Shown one piece after another: positions 26,237 to 34,467 of a stretch of 64,000 nt of DNA. The notes below the pieces were generated by a model that worked only from the letters and a program-made list of their open reading frames with translations, did not search any database and was not told where the DNA came from. The translations under genes were made by a program, and so were the position numbers. This DNA comes from an uncultured Lachnospiraceae bacterium (lineage in GTDB: Bacteria; Bacillota; Clostridia; Lachnospirales; Lachnospiraceae). Positions within the stretch are counted from its first letter, which is position 1, and each line of letters begins with the position of its first letter. The DNA is taken from assembly GCA_945919075.1 (NCBI GenBank), contig CAMEIX010000002.1, positions 62,001 to 126,000 of the forward strand. The letters are read 5' to 3'.

Positions 26237-26905
26237 ATGAATGGTATGAAAAGCAATAGGAAACTGAATAATAAAGGTGCAGCTCTCGTTACCGTTATCG
26301 TGGTTATCTCTTTCATCAGCATTCTTGCCACGATGATTCTTTACAGTGCCGGTATCAATTTTACCATGAAGGCTACCGATATTAAGACAAAGAAAGGCTT
26401 TTATGACGGAGAACAGGCGGTTGAGGAAATAAAGGTTTATTTTACGAATCTGGCACAGAAAGCATTTGAGGAAAGTTATGCCAATGCACTTACAAGTGGA
26501 GGCGGTCTTACCAGAGAAACAGTATTTGTGACAAGTTTTCTGGATAGTATTAATTCCAGCTGGAATGCAGATGTAGCAGCATCCACCTCCGCCAGTGATT
26601 TATTACAGTCAAAGATTGACGCAAAGTATGCAGGAGGTGGTAAAGTAACATTGGCTTCTGCAACACTTGATCTGGATTATACGGTGGAGAAATGTGCAAC
26701 ACTTAAGGGTCTGGAATTTATTTATACCGATTCCAATAATTGCACTACGAAAATTTCAACTGATATCAAGATATATGCTCCTCCCCAGAAGTGGAGTATT
26801 GAGATGGCAGAAATGACTGAGTTTCCCGGAAGTTATCTTGATGTGATGAATAATGAGTTAGAAATAGCGGATTGTGTTAAGTATTATAATTGGAAGAAGA
26901 AATAG
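26237..26905 (+). CDS. Minor pilin, PilX/GspK-like
   Basis: A 222-residue prepilin-like protein: leader to Gly14, then AALVT and a hydrophobic helix. Position +5 is Thr rather than Glu, the feature that marks GspK/PilX-type subunits that cap the fibre. The ATG at 26237 has AGGGGAAGAG upstream; a longer frame starting at 26189 overlaps the previous gene and has no better site. Lies between the PilV-like and PilE-like genes. Cap role is inferred from the missing Glu and gene order. Confidence 0.72.
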   Translation: MNGMKSNRKLNNKGAALVTVIVVISFISILATMILYSAGINFTMKATDIKTKKGFYDGEQAVEEIKVYFTNLAQKAFEESYANALTSGGGLTRETVFVTSFLDSINSSWNADVAASTSASDLLQSKIDAKYAGGGKVTLASATLDLDYTVEKCATLKGLEFIYTDSNNCTTKISTDIKIYAPPQKWSIEMAEMTEFPGSYLDVMNNELEIADCVKYYNWKKK

Positions 26906-26914
26906 GGTGCAGGT

Positions 26915-27421
26915 ATGAAAAAGGATAACAGGGGTCTTTCATTAGTGGAATTGATTATTGTAATTGCTATCATGGTCATACTGACCGGACTTGTGACAAC
27001 AAGCATCGGTCTGGCCAATTCAAAACCGGCTGATGAATGTGCGAAAAAGATTGAAGCAACGCTTCAGGATTTGAGAATATCTTCCATGGGAAAATATGAT
27101 GCATATCTTGAAATCTATAAAAGTAATAATCAGATTTACGCCAAGCAGGTATTAACTATGGATGATAGTGGTACAACAACAGAAAAGCTTGTTGTTGTAG
27201 GAACCAAAGGTGTAGATCTTACCTATGAATTTGAAAACAGCGGAGTCTTCGCTTTGCTTATGGATGGTTATTCCATTAAGATTAAATATGACAGAAGCAG
27301 TGGAGCATTTGCCGTACCGGATGGATATACGGGAAGAATTTCCGGAATAAAGTGTTCAAAAGGGGACAGAACCGTAGAATTGAAATTGACACTTTCTACC
27401 GGAAAGATTAAAATACAGTAA
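26915..27421 (+). CDS. Minor pilin, GspH/PilE-like
   Basis: A 168-residue prepilin. The leader MKKDNRG and the helix LSLVELIIVIAIM are almost identical to the major pilin, cleaved after Gly7, with Glu at +5. The head (about 135 residues) differs completely from PilA. It lies nine bases after the PilX-like gene. Size and order fit a GspH/FimU-like minor subunit that joins the tip complex to the shaft. Confidence 0.76.
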   Translation: MKKDNRGLSLVELIIVIAIMVILTGLVTTSIGLANSKPADECAKKIEATLQDLRISSMGKYDAYLEIYKSNNQIYAKQVLTMDDSGTTTEKLVVVGTKGVDLTYEFENSGVFALLMDGYSIKIKYDRSSGAFAVPDGYTGRISGIKCSKGDRTVELKLTLSTGKIKIQ

Positions 27422-27493
27422 TAAGGTAAATTACGTACATAGGTACTAAAGAATATATTTAGAAAAGAGTATTGAGAAAGGATGGAACATAGT

Positions 27494-29500
27494 ATGAAGA
27501 TGTTCAGAAAACTCACAAATCAGGGTTTGTCTCTTGTGGAACTAATATGTGCCATTGCAATCCTTGGACTTGTCGGTGTAACGATTGGAAGTATGCTGGT
27601 AATCAGCTCCAATAGTTATGACAAGGGCATTACCGAAGTGGAACTGCAGCAGGAAGCACAACTGGTGGTTAACCAGATTAGTGATCTTGTAATTGATTCT
27701 TCTACGGATCCCGCAACAAGTTTAAGTGTGCAGTTTAGTGGAGGGACTCTTACTATTCCTGAAATGACAGAATCAGGAACGATTAAGACACACACAATTA
27801 CACTGAGTGGAACCGAGTTGTACTATTCCTGTGATGGCTCTACACCGGAACTGATGGCAGAAGGAATTACCGGTTTTAATGTGGATACTTCCACTTTTGA
27901 TTCAACCGGAAATCTCTATCTGGATATCGCGTTGGAAAGAGAAAGCAGAGGAAATATAAGAAACTTTGAAGCAACCTTCCATATCACATCCAGAAATGGT
28001 GTAGTTGAGACCATTCCTATGGCTTCCATCAATATTGAAGATAATATTGTATTGGAACCGAATCAGGTTTTTGACTTTACAACCAGTGTAGATGGAATTG
28101 CAGACCAGGGAGTTACCCTTACACTTGTCGGAGGTAACACATCCAGCGCAACTTATATTTCAGGTAACAGACTTACTATTGCAGATAATGAACATGGTAG
28201 TGTTCTTCAGATTCTTGCGAAAACAAATGCAACTGAGAATGGCGCTCCCATGGCGATGCGTCCTGTCAGAGTCAGAATCAGACGTATCAATGACATTAGT
28301 GTAAGTGGCACATTAATTTATGGTACTTCATTACAGGCTAATGCACAGTATAAGGTAGTAGCAGATCTTTCCGGATATAATCTTGATAAACTGTTTGATG
28401 TAACCAATGATGATGACTATGTAAATCCTTATGGTATTAGTTTTAAGGTTACTGCAAGTGGAACAGAGGTTCCGATTTTAACTACCTGGGGACGTGATCC
28501 CGTAGTACCCACTCAGGCAGTTGCAGTTATTACCCTGAAGGAAGATATGCCAAATATGTCTACCATTACGGTTACTGCTTATGCGGATCATGCGTATGGT
28601 ACGGAGAATGCAGGAACTTCCAGTACTCCATCCAATAAAACAGGTCTTCCTTATGAAGAAATTACTAATTATTTTCCTCTTGAGAATATGAACACTTTTG
28701 TTCTTTCCGGTGGTCTTTCCCGTGGTTCCGATGATGCAGTCGGTGAATTCACAGGACTGGATAGCTTAAAGCAGTTACTAATCGACAAGTATGGAAATGG
28801 AAATTACCAGCCTGTGAAATGGCACAGATTCCGTGCTGTAAATGGTGATGGCTCCAAGGGGCCCTGGACAGATTGGATGGGCGGTAACCCCAATGATCCT
28901 ACCGACAAAGGTACTTCCATTAACATTCGTCCTTGTTCCGGTCTTATGATGGACTACGATAAGGCATATGAAGTTCAGATTAAATTAACCATCATTAATC
29001 AGGATATTGTTAATCCGGATGGTACCTATAAAGTGATGTGGCCGGAAGCAGATACTCCGCAGAGTGCTTATCTGATTGATGCCGTTATGAATAAGGTTAC
29101 CTTGAGCTTTAAGAGTACTCAACTTGGATTCTCAGCTAAGACTGGCTTTACCTGTAACACGATTTTAACGGAAGAATACTATGATAACCTTTTCGAACTG
29201 GATACAGTTGCATCCTTAAAGCGTGATCTTGCTGAGAATAATATCCAGTATATCTTAGAGAAGAAGGTTAATGGTACGTGGACGAAAGTATCCGATTTAC
29301 AATCCGGTCCGCAGTGCCGTGCAAGATTTAATCAGGGTAGCGGAGATTACCGAATTAAGATTTGGGTAAAGGATTGTAAGAAGTGTCTTGGTTACTCGGG
29401 TCAACCTTCTCATACTGCTAATGATCATGTATTGTTTGATTATAACGTATACAATGAAGCGACCGGAGAAGGAATCTTCTACTTCAAAGTGCAGAAATAA
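27494..29500 (+). CDS. Very large minor pilin, PilW-like, probable tip adhesin
   Basis: A 668-residue prepilin-like protein: leader to Gly11, then LSLVE with Glu at +5 and one hydrophobic helix. The mature protein is four to five times the size of a normal pilin. After a PilW/GspJ-like first part (to about 180) come roughly 480 residues rich in beta-strand pattern that look like Ig-type or lectin-like modules, though I cannot name them. Such size suggests a tip subunit displaying a binding domain. The ATG at 27494 is preferred: GAAAGG (27476-27481) abuts an earlier ATG at 27482 but sits 12 bases before this one. Last gene of the operon, followed by a terminator. Confidence 0.75.
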   Translation: MKMFRKLTNQGLSLVELICAIAILGLVGVTIGSMLVISSNSYDKGITEVELQQEAQLVVNQISDLVIDSSTDPATSLSVQFSGGTLTIPEMTESGTIKTHTITLSGTELYYSCDGSTPELMAEGITGFNVDTSTFDSTGNLYLDIALERESRGNIRNFEATFHITSRNGVVETIPMASINIEDNIVLEPNQVFDFTTSVDGIADQGVTLTLVGGNTSSATYISGNRLTIADNEHGSVLQILAKTNATENGAPMAMRPVRVRIRRINDISVSGTLIYGTSLQANAQYKVVADLSGYNLDKLFDVTNDDDYVNPYGISFKVTASGTEVPILTTWGRDPVVPTQAVAVITLKEDMPNMSTITVTAYADHAYGTENAGTSSTPSNKTGLPYEEITNYFPLENMNTFVLSGGLSRGSDDAVGEFTGLDSLKQLLIDKYGNGNYQPVKWHRFRAVNGDGSKGPWTDWMGGNPNDPTDKGTSINIRPCSGLMMDYDKAYEVQIKLTIINQDIVNPDGTYKVMWPEADTPQSAYLIDAVMNKVTLSFKSTQLGFSAKTGFTCNTILTEEYYDNLFELDTVASLKRDLAENNIQYILEKKVNGTWTKVSDLQSGPQCRARFNQGSGDYRIKIWVKDCKKCLGYSGQPSHTANDHVLFDYNVYNEATGEGIFYFKVQK

Positions 29501-29517
29501 CGATTAACACAATATAT

Positions 29518-29552
29518 AAAAATACTCCTTGCATTGCAGGGAGTATTTTTTT
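29518..29552 (+). terminator. Terminator of the pil operon
   Basis: An 11-bp stem (29518-29528 with 29540-29550) ends in seven T. Confidence 0.88.
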
Positions 29553-29584
29553 GTACTATAACCCTAACCTCAAAAATGCGGAAA

Positions 29585-29618
29585 AGAAAAGAGTATGCAG
29601 ATTTGCATACTCTTTTCT
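29585..29618 (-). terminator. Terminator of the dynamin-like gene
   Basis: A perfect 15-bp stem (29585-29599 with 29604-29618, loop of four) lies 38 bases beyond the minus-strand stop. The minus-strand 3' arm is T-rich and followed by TTTCC. Confidence 0.75.
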
Positions 29619-29655
29619 ATATAATAAATAAGGAAAATAGATGAGTCTTATAGGA

Positions 29656-32172
29656 TTATTCCTCACCCCAGATTCTCTGGTTCAACTCTTCATCCTTCTT
29701 GGCAACAAGCTCCAGTACAGCTTTTGCTTTTTCCTGCATCACAATTGCTTTCTTCTCATCGTTGATAAGGAATTCCAGATTGCTGGAAATCATATCAATG
29801 TTGGACTTGAATTCATCAATCAGTTCAGCTGTTTTGCTTCTTGCTACATCCAGAATTTCGGCAATGTAGGAATCGTACTGCATCTGGGTGGTGGAAGAGA
29901 ACATGCCTTCCACATCGTTCTTGTAAGACTTTTTGTCATTGGTAGAGAAGATAAAGATGGCTTTCTGCTTGTTAATATACTCATCCATCTTAAGGGCCTT
30001 CAGGGAAGAGGGCGGTACTAAGGTATCGGAAACGTTTGTGATACGTCTTACCAGTTCTTCGTCAATGCCCTTGTATCCGGCAATTCTTTCCACAATGATT
30101 GCTTTTAACTCTTCAATCTGACGTTTTAAGATGCTTTCACGATTCTCTTTATAGAATTCATCAATTTCCAATAAATAACGGTTTAATTCGTTTCTGATGA
30201 TATTGTTCTTTTCCTCGAAAACTTCAGGACGGAGAGCAATCCATTTCATCTTGTCAGCAATCTTTTCTGCCTGAATTTTTCTGGTTTCCACAATAGCGGT
30301 TAAAACTTTGATTTCCGGGAAAGCAGCAACCAGTCTTTCAGGAGTTAATTCTGTCAGATATTTTTCATAAGCAGTATCGATATCCTGAACCATGGTAGTT
30401 TTCATGGTATCGATGTTTTTGGAAATCTCTTCCTTGGAGAGACGTGCCTGCTTTTCAATTACCTCATAGTCATCGCGGATAAAGTTTACCACGCTGCAGA
30501 TGCCGTCATACAAGCCTTTCGCTTTCACAGCAAGAGCATATTTCTGGGCATATTTTACAATTTCCTTCTCAACGGCATACATACCTGAATTTACATAGAT
30601 TCTTTGTAAAATAGGGTAGAGGCTGTTGTCACCGGAATACTCATCGCAACGTTTCAGCTCGGCATTACAGTCTTCAATCAGCTGTTTGGTTTCATTATCT
30701 GCCTGGGATAGCTTATCAAGTTTGAAATACATACCGGTTTCAATCTCGGTTTCATTGGTCTTCATAAGAAGAGGATCGGTAATCGGATTGTTATTGATTT
30801 CATTTCTGTGATTTGCAAGCCACAGACGTTCATCCTCGGTATCCACATTGTTGGCAATTGCTTTTACAATGTAGGCAGCCTTAGAAGATACAAAGAAGAG
30901 TCTTTCTTTGGAAAGATCAATTTCTTCTGCTTCTTCATTATAAATCTTGTCAGTTTCTTTTAAGGAAACTTTCACCTTTTTATTCTTCAGATTATTCAAA
31001 TCGGCAAGACTTCTTGTATCCGCCTGATTAATAATATGGAGGGAACGGGTAAGGTCAATATGTACACGATCCTTGGTTTCGCTGCTTTCCCTGGAAGAAT
31101 TAATCAGCTTATAAAGTACGGAGTTACCGGTACCTTCCATCTTGGTGGGCTCATAAAGAATAATGAGAATGGAGTTGGTCTGCTGCTGTAAGGCCTTCTG
31201 TAATACTAAAAGGTGCTCGTTGGAGTTGGAATCCGTACCGGGGGTATCATAGAAGGTAAAACTGATATTTTTGTCAATCGGAATCGGATAATTTACTTCA
31301 ATGATGCCGTCGATGTATTCGGGATATTCACTGTCAAATGCGTTTGGAATATCATTCAAACTCTTTAAAATGTTGGAAAGCTGCTCATGCTGCTGAAGGT
31401 GAAAAACCAGAGCCTGGTTAATCTCGTCCATGATTTTTTTCTCTGTAAGAGGGCAGGGAGCGTCTGCGGAGAATACAAATTTCTTCTTATTGTCATCCCA
31501 CTTTATGGTGACACGTACATTTTTTCCCTCATCCCCGCTCTTCATATTGAAAGCAACGCTGGGTTTTAAATTGTTCTGAATACGGAACATTTTTGCAGTC
31601 TCGGAATTGATGCTCTCAGGAAGGATTCTCTTACCTATCATGGCATTAATAAAAGTAGACTTACCGGAACTATATGTACCGACCAGACAGATATTAATAT
31701 CATTCTGACTCAATTTTTCACGTTTGTATTCAAATTCATGCTTTCTGATCAGGAAAGATTTTTGAATGTCAGAATTTTTCAACTCTTCATCGAAGAGAGC
31801 AATGGTCTCGTCACAGAAATCGCTTACTTTCGTAAAAATTTCATCTACAGAAGCGGTCTCTATAAAATTTGCAATATGGAAACGTTCTTCTCCACAGGAC
31901 TGATTGTATTCCTCCACTTTCTTTTGGAAATCTTCATAGTCAATCAAGGTTCCCTTGAAAACAATATTTATTTTTTCGTGAAGAAACTGCTCCCAGATAT
32001 CTTCAAAAAACTGGTTACCCTGATTCTGCAGTAAGAATTCACCGTGCTCCGGAGAATACTGGATCAGATTCGGACACATTTTATAGGGGATGTCCAAATA
32101 TTCGCCCTTAACTTTGGCCAAAAAACGGACTTCTTTCTTGACCGGGTGGTACATAATCATTAGTTCTTTCAC
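29656..32172 (-). CDS. Dynamin-like GTPase
   Basis: An 838-residue protein with a dynamin-family G domain in the first half: P-loop GTYSSGKST (165-173), G3 DTPG (309-312) and G4 NQAD (382-385). A long, highly charged helical region (about 540-838) follows, probably the stalk and coiled coils. I see no membrane helix. A unique N-terminal 140 residues precede the G domain. Bacterial dynamins bind and remodel membranes, but roles vary. GTG start with GGGAGG eight bases upstream, driven by a perfect-consensus promoter, so expression should be strong. Divergent from the SHOCT-repeat gene. Function in this organism is unknown. Confidence 0.85.
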   Translation of the reverse strand: MKELMIMYHPVKKEVRFLAKVKGEYLDIPYKMCPNLIQYSPEHGEFLLQNQGNQFFEDIWEQFLHEKINIVFKGTLIDYEDFQKKVEEYNQSCGEERFHIANFIETASVDEIFTKVSDFCDETIALFDEELKNSDIQKSFLIRKHEFEYKREKLSQNDINICLVGTYSSGKSTFINAMIGKRILPESINSETAKMFRIQNNLKPSVAFNMKSGDEGKNVRVTIKWDDNKKKFVFSADAPCPLTEKKIMDEINQALVFHLQQHEQLSNILKSLNDIPNAFDSEYPEYIDGIIEVNYPIPIDKNISFTFYDTPGTDSNSNEHLLVLQKALQQQTNSILIILYEPTKMEGTGNSVLYKLINSSRESSETKDRVHIDLTRSLHIINQADTRSLADLNNLKNKKVKVSLKETDKIYNEEAEEIDLSKERLFFVSSKAAYIVKAIANNVDTEDERLWLANHRNEINNNPITDPLLMKTNETEIETGMYFKLDKLSQADNETKQLIEDCNAELKRCDEYSGDNSLYPILQRIYVNSGMYAVEKEIVKYAQKYALAVKAKGLYDGICSVVNFIRDDYEVIEKQARLSKEEISKNIDTMKTTMVQDIDTAYEKYLTELTPERLVAAFPEIKVLTAIVETRKIQAEKIADKMKWIALRPEVFEEKNNIIRNELNRYLLEIDEFYKENRESILKRQIEELKAIIVERIAGYKGIDEELVRRITNVSDTLVPPSSLKALKMDEYINKQKAIFIFSTNDKKSYKNDVEGMFSSTTQMQYDSYIAEILDVARSKTAELIDEFKSNIDMISSNLEFLINDEKKAIVMQEKAKAVLELVAKKDEELNQRIWGEE

Positions 32173-32214
32173 TGCATACGCCTCCCTGAATATTTAATAA
32201 GGATAATCAATTTA

Positions 32215-32243
32215 ATTATATGCTTATAACAAGGAAATGTCAA
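32215..32243 (-). promoter_or_regulatory. Consensus promoter of the dynamin-like gene
   Basis: Minus strand: TTGACA (32243-32238), a 17-base spacer and TATAAT (32220-32215), matching the vegetative consensus at all twelve positions. Leader about 36 bases. Confidence 0.82.
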
Positions 32244-32335
32244 AAAAATGTTGCAAAAAAAATATGATAAATTGCATAAAAAAAACAGAATATTTTGTAC
32301 AATATAAGAAAAGTATGGAAAAATTTAAAAAAGCC

Positions 32336-32364
32336 TTGAAATCTTCAAACCTTCTTGCTATTAT
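32336..32364 (+). promoter_or_regulatory. Promoter of the SHOCT-repeat gene
   Basis: TTGAAA (32336-32341), a 17-base spacer and TATTAT (32359-32364). Confidence 0.68.
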
Positions 32365-32398
32365 ATTATAAGAGTACGATTAATGCGCGATTTTATAA

Positions 32399-32430
32399 CC
32401 GTTTTCCGCCTTTGGAATACGGATATTTTT
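32399..32430 (+). promoter_or_regulatory. Attenuator-like hairpin in the SHOCT-repeat gene leader
   Basis: CCGTTTTCC (32399-32407) pairs with GGAATACGG (32414-32422) except at the centre, and ATATTTTT follows. It lies about 30 bases into the predicted transcript and could end it early. Confidence 0.35.
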
Positions 32431-32496
32431 GTCACTGGGCATAAGTAGTATATTGCTCTTGGCGGCAGATAAATGGATGAAAGGAGGTCACTTTCG

Positions 32497-34308
32497 ATGG
32501 AAGGGACACAGGTTTTTTCATGCAAATCTGGCAACAACATGAAAAATTTATTTGCAAAAAAAGATGATGCAATGTTCCTTAAAGTGGAAAATGATAAGAT
32601 TTCCGGTAAGGGATATGTATGCAATACTGAGGGGAAGAACGGTTACATTGATGAGTTTTCGGTAGAAATCAGTAAGATTACTGCAGTTATGGTTAGTACA
32701 TACCTGGGAGAAACCGCACTTGCAATTAATACCAGATTGGATAACCTTTATGGTTCCAAAAAGGTTCAGTTGGTATTTCCCCAGCTTAAGAACATGGATC
32801 TTGCAGAAAAACTGCTTAATAAATTAAGAGGAAACAGCGGGGAAGCAGAAGCATCTGCAGCACCTGCAGCACCGACACCTGCAACGGCTGCCAATCCCGG
32901 AATCATATCTCCTGCACCGATTCGTACATCCGGTGCAACACTTACTTCCGGTCCTATCGGTACCGGATCTGCACTTATGAACAATGTGGCAGCACAGAAA
33001 AGTGAAAAGCCGGTAGCAAACCCTTATGGTGTAATACAGACCGGTTCACCGGTAAAGACCCCGCCTCCAACAGGACTTGGTTCTGCACTTATGGGAAGCG
33101 GAAGGCCGCTTTCTCCGGTAGCACCTAAGCCTTTGAATAGCAGTCCTGTATCTGCTGCACCTGCACCGTCGGCACCTGTAATGCCGTCAGCACCGTCGAC
33201 ACCTTCAGCACCTGTAGCACCTGCAGCGCCTCAGAAACCGAAGGGACCTGCACCTGTACCGACACCTGTTCCGGTTCAGATTTCAGCACCACAGTCATCT
33301 TCTGCAAGCGAAGAAGATCAGCGTAAAGAAGACGAATTTAATGAGCGTATTGAGAAACTTACCGTTCTTAAGGACTGCGGTATTCTTGGAGAAAAGGAAT
33401 TTAATGCAAAGAAATTTGAATTGGTCAGCGAATTTTGCGATTTGACCGATTTTAATGAAAAAATCCAAAAACTTGTTGTTCTTAAAGATTGTGGACTTCT
33501 TTCCGAAACAGAGTTTGAGGGAAATCGTACAGACATCATTAAAGAATGCTGTGATACGGAGACAGATGACCCTGCCGTATACCGCAAAAATATCCAGAAA
33601 CTTGTATATCTGGAAATGGGTGGAATTATCAGCTCGGAAGAATATGCAAAGAATAAGAAAATCATGGTGGATGACGTGAAATTCACCTTAGATGATGATC
33701 CTGCTATTTTTGTGAGAAAGTTAAAACGTCTTCCGGTTCTTAAAATCAGTTCCATGATGACGGATGCGGAATACAAGGAATGCATGGATGATATGTTTGC
33801 GATGATTGAGCTTTCCGAGGATGATTCCCATAAGACTTTGGTAAGCAAGATGTTGAAGTGGCCGATTCTTGCGCAGGAGAGAGTGATTACCATAGAAGAG
33901 CTTCAGGAGAAGCAGATTCCCTGGTTACAGGGTGTTACCGAGATGCCGCTTAATACCCCTGAAGATGTCCAGAGACTTTCTGACAGACTTCTTGCACTTA
34001 AAGAGGGTGGTTGGATTTCGGATGAAGATTTTGCTCTTCAGAAGGGTGATATGGTCCGCAGAATTGACGAAATTAAGGATTATACCAATCGTATCAATAT
34101 GTATGTTGCAATGCCTAAGATGGGCCTTGCTACGGAAGAAGAGTATGAAGCTACAAAGGAAAAATGTATTGCGGAAATCTTTGCTCCTTATAGTGGAATG
34201 AGTGAATTCAAGGAAAGAGTAAACAATCTGCTCATCTTACAAAAAGCCGGTATGCTTACCGAGGAAGATTTCATTTCTTACAAGACAAAACTGATGGCAG
34301 ATTTATAA
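32497..34308 (+). CDS. PH-like / Ala-Pro linker / SHOCT-repeat protein
   Basis: A 603-residue protein with three parts. Residues 1-105 look like a small beta-rich PH-like domain (inference). About 110-275 is a low-complexity Ala/Pro/Ser linker. About 279-603 is a row of about eight 38-43-residue helical hairpins of the SHOCT type, with the repeated pattern K-L-x-x-L-K-x-x-G-x-(I/L)-(S/T)-x-x-E-(F/Y). SHOCT modules usually occur once, at a C-terminus, and are linked to oligomerisation or membrane proteins. The start at 32497 has AAGGAGGT eight bases upstream; an ATG at 32473 precedes that site and is rejected. No membrane segment. Divergent from the dynamin-like gene, which suggests a shared task. 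No known name. Confidence 0.8.
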   Translation: MEGTQVFSCKSGNNMKNLFAKKDDAMFLKVENDKISGKGYVCNTEGKNGYIDEFSVEISKITAVMVSTYLGETALAINTRLDNLYGSKKVQLVFPQLKNMDLAEKLLNKLRGNSGEAEASAAPAAPTPATAANPGIISPAPIRTSGATLTSGPIGTGSALMNNVAAQKSEKPVANPYGVIQTGSPVKTPPPTGLGSALMGSGRPLSPVAPKPLNSSPVSAAPAPSAPVMPSAPSTPSAPVAPAAPQKPKGPAPVPTPVPVQISAPQSSSASEEDQRKEDEFNERIEKLTVLKDCGILGEKEFNAKKFELVSEFCDLTDFNEKIQKLVVLKDCGLLSETEFEGNRTDIIKECCDTETDDPAVYRKNIQKLVYLEMGGIISSEEYAKNKKIMVDDVKFTLDDDPAIFVRKLKRLPVLKISSMMTDAEYKECMDDMFAMIELSEDDSHKTLVSKMLKWPILAQERVITIEELQEKQIPWLQGVTEMPLNTPEDVQRLSDRLLALKEGGWISDEDFALQKGDMVRRIDEIKDYTNRINMYVAMPKMGLATEEEYEATKEKCIAEIFAPYSGMSEFKERVNNLLILQKAGMLTEEDFISYKTKLMADL

Positions 34309-34319
34309 AAATGATGATT

Positions 34320-34350
34320 AAGAGTATCCTAAAACAGGGTACTCTTTTTT
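34320..34350 (+). terminator. Terminator of the SHOCT-repeat gene
   Basis: An 11-pair stem (34320-34330 with 34336-34346, one G-T pair) followed by a T run. Confidence 0.82.
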
Positions 34351-34368
34351 CGTTTAGAAAAATTTAAC

Positions 34369-34397
34369 TTGCACATCTATTTTTTTTAGTGTATAGT
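34369..34397 (+). promoter_or_regulatory. Promoter of topA
   Basis: TTGCAC (34369-34374), a 17-base spacer and TATAGT (34392-34397). Confidence 0.62.
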
Positions 34398-34467
34398 GAA
34401 ACGCGATTACTGAAAATTGGAGAAGTATGCTTTTTGTGGCATCCAAATTAATGAATCGAGGGATAAT

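Larger units (their letters stand above)
32173..32496. other. Divergent control region between the dynamin-like and SHOCT-repeat genes
   Basis: This 324-base, AT-rich gap holds no gene. It contains one promoter for each direction (32215-32243 minus, 32336-32364 plus), a leader of about 125 bases for the plus-strand gene with a terminator-like hairpin, and strong ribosome sites at both ends. Confidence 0.7.
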
